Below, piece after piece: positions 59,767-64,000 of a stretch of 64,000 nucleotides of DNA. The DNA comes from Methylobrevis albus (lineage in GTDB: Bacteria > Pseudomonadota > Alphaproteobacteria > Rhizobiales > Pleomorphomonadaceae). The stretch lies in NCBI RefSeq assembly GCF_015904235.1, contig NZ_JADZLT010000054.1:190386-254385 (forward strand), in the 5' to 3' direction. The notes beneath the pieces are model-generated. The model did not search any database, was not told where the DNA came from, and saw nothing but the letters and a program-made list of their open reading frames with translations. Within the stretch, counting starts at the first letter, position 1, and every line of letters begins with the position of its first letter. Position numbers and translations under genes: made by a program.

Positions 59767-59781
59767 AGGCTGGAGGCCAGC

Positions 59782-61435
<1,654 letters not shown>

Positions 61436-61473
61436 GGGTTCGCGGGGGGATCGAGGGGCGGAGGTCGTGGCCT

Positions 61474-61601
61474 ACCCCTCACCCCAACCCTCTCCCACAA
61501 GGGGAGAGGGGGCGACGACGGCGCTGGCTTGGGAAAACGGCATCGCCCCATTCACCGGCAGGCCCCCTCTCCCCTTGTGGGAGAGGGTTGGGGTGAGGGG
61601 T
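61474..61601. repeat. Inverted-repeat element, type 3
   Basis: Two 40-base arms (61474-61513 and 61562-61601), perfect reverse complements, around a 48-base core. Each arm holds CCCTCACCCCAACCCTCTCC and its internal hairpin CCCACAAGGGG. It lies between the convergent ends of kdgD and the gntR gene and could act as a two-way terminator. Confidence 0.9.
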
Positions 61602-61637
61602 GAGCCCCACGCGCAGATGCAGCAGGGGCCAACCACC

Positions 61638-62339
61638 TCACGCGAGGAAATAATGCGGATAGGTCGCCTTCAGCTCGTCGATCGCCCGGAGCGTGCCGCT
61701 GAGGTGCAGCCGCATCGTCGCCCGGGCGCCCGCGACGTCGCCGGCGCGCAGCGCGTCGAGCAGGTTGCCGTGCTCGCGCAGGATCTGCTCGACCTTGCCG
61801 GGATAGATGTGGATCGAGCGCATGCGGTCGATGTTGCCGCTGCGCGCCACGACGAGGTCCCAGAGCTCGCGCTGGCCGACCGCGTCGCACATCGCGGCGT
61901 GGAAGCTCTGGTCCGGCGAGCGGATCGCGCGCGGCTCGGTTGTCTTGCGCCAGATCGACACCATCTCGTCGTGGATCGCGCCGACTTCCGAGAGATCGTA
62001 GGCGGAGGGGTTGCTGGCGATGCGCTCGCTCACCTCCATCTCAACGGCGATGCGCAGGAACTGCGACTGGTGCGCCTGGCGCACGTCGATCAGCGACACC
62101 AGCGTGCCGGACTGCGGATAGACCTCGACGAGGCCCTGCTGCTCGAGCCGCAGCAAGGCTTCGCGGATCGGCGTCAGGCTGACCCCGAACCGTTCGGCGA
62201 GCGCACTGCGCGAGATCGCGCTGCCGGGCGCCAGCTGCAGCGCGATGATCTCCGCCCTGAGCACGTCGAAGATCTGCCCCACCACGGAGCGGCGACGGTC
62301 GAGCCGGTCGGAAGACTTGGGAACGTCGAACTGCAGCAT
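61638..62339 (-). CDS. GntR-family transcriptional regulator, FCD subfamily
   Basis: 233 residues. The winged helix-turn-helix is at about 20-85 (VGQIFDVLRAEIIALQLAPGSAISRSALAERFGVSLTPIREALLRLEQQGLVEVYPQSGTLVS). A C-terminal all-helical FCD domain at about 95-225 contains the metal-binding residues (SPDQSFHAAMCDAVG, IREHG-like LREHGNLLDAL and RLHLSGTL). ATG 62339 has AGGAGG upstream. The palindrome TAATATATTA is 22 bases before its start and also before the transport operon. It probably represses both until a sugar acid or intermediate binds. Confidence 0.9.
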   Translation of the reverse strand: MLQFDVPKSSDRLDRRRSVVGQIFDVLRAEIIALQLAPGSAISRSALAERFGVSLTPIREALLRLEQQGLVEVYPQSGTLVSLIDVRQAHQSQFLRIAVEMEVSERIASNPSAYDLSEVGAIHDEMVSIWRKTTEPRAIRSPDQSFHAAMCDAVGQRELWDLVVARSGNIDRMRSIHIYPGKVEQILREHGNLLDALRAGDVAGARATMRLHLSGTLRAIDELKATYPHYFLA

Positions 62340-62360
62340 GCGGGGCCTCCTGCCCGAAAC

Positions 62361-62370
62361 TAATATATTA
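62361..62370. promoter_or_regulatory. Probable GntR operator upstream of gntR
   Basis: Perfect palindrome TAATATATTA, 22 bases upstream of the gntR start and 246 upstream of the aldehyde dehydrogenase gene. Identical to 51828-51837, where the flanks also match. Confidence 0.6.
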
Positions 62371-62416
62371 GATTTGGGGGCGACGGAAGCGGGGACGGAG
62401 GGTCGTGCCGTGGGAG

Positions 62417-62578
62417 GCCCCCTCCCTGTCCCTCCCCCGCTTCGCAGGAGAGGGGACGATGGGCGAGAGGGCCTTCGCAAAACGAAATTCGTACCGAACC
62501 GAAGTGCCGATCAGGCGAGCGCCCTAACCTCCTGCGTCCCCTCTCCTGCGAAGCGGGGGAGGGACAGGGAGGGGGCAG
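62417..62578. repeat. Inverted-repeat element, type 1, copy 2
   Basis: About 162 bases. Arms of about 42 bases (ending CGCAGGAGAGGGGAC) face each other. Compared with 21086-21250 it is in the opposite orientation: its left arm and the start of its core (GATGGGCGAGAGGGCCTTCGC) match the reverse complement of the right part of copy 1. It lies between the gntR operator and the aldehyde dehydrogenase gene. Confidence 0.8.
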
Positions 62579-62615
62579 CCCCGCGAAGACCCGAAACACA
62601 CGAGGAGATCCTGAC

Positions 62616-64000
62616 GTGACATTGCACCAGAACCTGATCGACGGCGCGTGGGTGGGCGGCGAGGGCGTCGCCAACATCAACCCGTCGGACACCAACGACG
62701 TCGTCGGCGAGTACGCGCGGGCGTCGAAGGACGACGCGCTGGCGGCGATCGCGGCGGCGAAGGCGGCGTTCCCGAAGTGGTCGCGCTCGGGCATCCTCGA
62801 GCGCCACCAGATCCTGCGCAAGACCGCCGACGAGATCCTCGCCCGGAAGGACGAGCTCGGCCGGCTGCTGTCGCGCGAGGAGGGCAAGACGCTTGCCGAG
62901 GGCATCGGCGAGACGGTGCGCGCCGCGCAGGTGTTCGACTTCTTCGCCGGCGAGGTGCTGCGACTCGCCGGCGAGGCGATCCCCAGCGTGCGCCCCGGCG
63001 TCGGCATCGAGGTGACGCGCGAGCCGGTCGGCGTCGTCGGCATCATCACGCCGTGGAACTTCCCGATCGCCATCCCCGCCTGGAAGATCGCCCCGGCGCT
63101 CGCCTACGGCAACACCGTGGTGTTCAAGCCGGCCGAGCTGGTGCCCGGCTGCGCCTGGGCCATCGTCGACATTCTCCACCGGGCCGGCCTGCCGAAGGGC
63201 GTGCTCAACCTCGTCATGGGCAAGGGCTCGGTGGTCGGCCAGGCGATGCTGGACAGCCCCGACGTCACCGCGCAGACCTTCACCGGCTCGGTCGCGACCG
63301 GCAAGCGCGTCGCCGCGGCCTGTGTCGAGCATATGCGCAAGTTCCAGCTCGAGATGGGCGGCAAGAACCCGCTGGTGGTGCTCGACGACGCCGACCTCGC
63401 CGTCGCCGTCGACTGCGCCGTCAACGGCGCCTTCTTCTCGACCGGCCAGCGCTGCACCGCCTCGTCGCGCCTCATCGTGACGGAGGGCATCCACGACCGC
63501 TTCGTCGCCGCCGTGACGGAGAAGCTGAAAGGCCTCGTCGTCGACGACGCGCTGAAGGCCGGCACCCACATCGGCCCGGTGGTCGACCCGAACCAGCTCG
63601 CGCAGGATCAGGATTACGTCGAGATCGGCCGGAAAGAGGGCGCGACGCTCGCCTTCGGCGGCGAGCGGCTGAACCGCGAGACGCCCGGCTTCTACCTGCA
63701 GCCGGCCCTCTTCACCGAGGCGACCAACGCGATGCGGATCTCGCGCGAGGAGATCTTCGGGCCCGTCGCGAGCGTGATCCGGGTCAAGGACTACGACGAG
63801 GCGCTGCAGCTTGCCAACGACACGCCGTTCGGCCTCTCGTCGGGCATCTGCACGACCAGCCTGAAGTACTCCACGCACTTCCGGCGCAATGCCGAGGCCG
63901 GCATGGTGATGGTGAACCTCCCCACCGCCGGCGTCGACTTCCACGTCCCCTTCGGCGGCCGCAAGGGCTCGAGCTTCGGCTCGCGCGAGCAGGGCCGCTA
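62616..64000 (+). CDS. Aldehyde dehydrogenase, alpha-ketoglutaric semialdehyde type (partial at 3' end)
   Basis: 461 codons are present before the window ends with no stop, so the C-terminus is missing. The start is a GTG at 62616 with GAGGAG nine bases upstream. The NAD-binding and catalytic landmarks are TPWNFPIAIPAWKIAPAL, FTGSVATGKRV, the general base Glu246 in LEMGGKNP and the nucleophile Cys280 in GQRCTASSR. The sequence resembles 2,5-dioxovalerate (alpha-ketoglutaric semialdehyde) dehydrogenases, which make 2-oxoglutarate. It would oxidise the product of the KdgD-like enzyme. A different semialdehyde cannot be excluded. Confidence 0.88.
   Translation, partial: MTLHQNLIDGAWVGGEGVANINPSDTNDVVGEYARASKDDALAAIAAAKAAFPKWSRSGILERHQILRKTADEILARKDELGRLLSREEGKTLAEGIGETVRAAQVFDFFAGEVLRLAGEAIPSVRPGVGIEVTREPVGVVGIITPWNFPIAIPAWKIAPALAYGNTVVFKPAELVPGCAWAIVDILHRAGLPKGVLNLVMGKGSVVGQAMLDSPDVTAQTFTGSVATGKRVAAACVEHMRKFQLEMGGKNPLVVLDDADLAVAVDCAVNGAFFSTGQRCTASSRLIVTEGIHDRFVAAVTEKLKGLVVDDALKAGTHIGPVVDPNQLAQDQDYVEIGRKEGATLAFGGERLNRETPGFYLQPALFTEATNAMRISREEIFGPVASVIRVKDYDEALQLANDTPFGLSSGICTTSLKYSTHFRRNAEAGMVMVNLPTAGVDFHVPFGGRKGSSFGSREQGR

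Overview
The window is GC-rich chromosomal DNA from an alphaproteobacterium, most likely a member of the Rhizobiales (Hyphomicrobiales). The pointers are a CpdR homologue beside an N-formylglutamate amidohydrolase gene, an Irr regulator divergent from fabA-fabB-fabI, an MmcB repair gene with a GAAC-N7-GAAC SOS box, a GltBD glutamate synthase, and gene-end inverted repeats of a kind common in this order. I cannot name the genus. Almost all DNA is coding, at very high GC. Two short stretches are clearly AT-rich and look foreign (about 7390-8530 and 47011-47582).

Layout. 1-7381: the start of a pepF peptidase gene (cut by the window edge), an orphan sigma-54 response regulator, an L,D-transpeptidase, a VIT1-like transporter, and a LysR regulator divergent from a metallo-beta-lactamase-fold hydrolase. 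7390-8611: an AT-rich orphan gene on the 3' side of a tRNA-Val(GAC) gene. 8796-14144: cpdR, N-formylglutamate amidohydrolase, an inositol-monophosphatase-type (HisN-like) phosphatase, a lysophospholipase-like hydrolase, a heat-shock hsp20 gene with a sigma-32-like promoter and a ROSE-like RNA thermometer, and a threonine aldolase. 14838-21005: gltB-gltD. 21348-30008: cell-envelope genes (lipoprotein, SGNH hydrolase, lytic transglycosylase, galU, outer-membrane barrel), an isolated motA-motB-like pair and a second inositol-monophosphatase-family gene. 30009-31208 is non-coding and rich in repeats. 31209-37956: mmcB, an unassigned alpha/beta hydrolase, a DUF1624 membrane protein, fabA-fabB-fabI and irr.

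38096-44700 is a complete regulated uptake system: a tripartite tricarboxylate transporter (TctCBA) divergent from a DctB/DctD-type two-component system. Between them lie a strong sigma-54 promoter and three palindromic enhancer sites spaced by near-integral helical turns. 44714-51668 holds nagA, a dihydrodipicolinate-synthase-family gene whose 3' end is duplicated around an AT-rich insert, a VOC protein, an ABC exporter, and an Rrf2 regulator with a flavin oxidoreductase.

51927-64000 looks like a sugar-acid catabolic locus. A family-5 ABC importer, a 2-hydroxyacid dehydrogenase, an IlvD/Edd dehydratase of the L-arabinonate dehydratase type, an RraA-like protein and a KdgD-like dehydratase form one tightly packed operon. 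A FCD-type GntR regulator and an aldehyde dehydrogenase of the alpha-ketoglutaric semialdehyde type follow. The palindrome TAATATATTA lies upstream of both the operon and the regulator gene, so the regulator probably controls both. The chain fits conversion of a sugar acid through a 2-keto-3-deoxy acid and alpha-ketoglutaric semialdehyde to 2-oxoglutarate.
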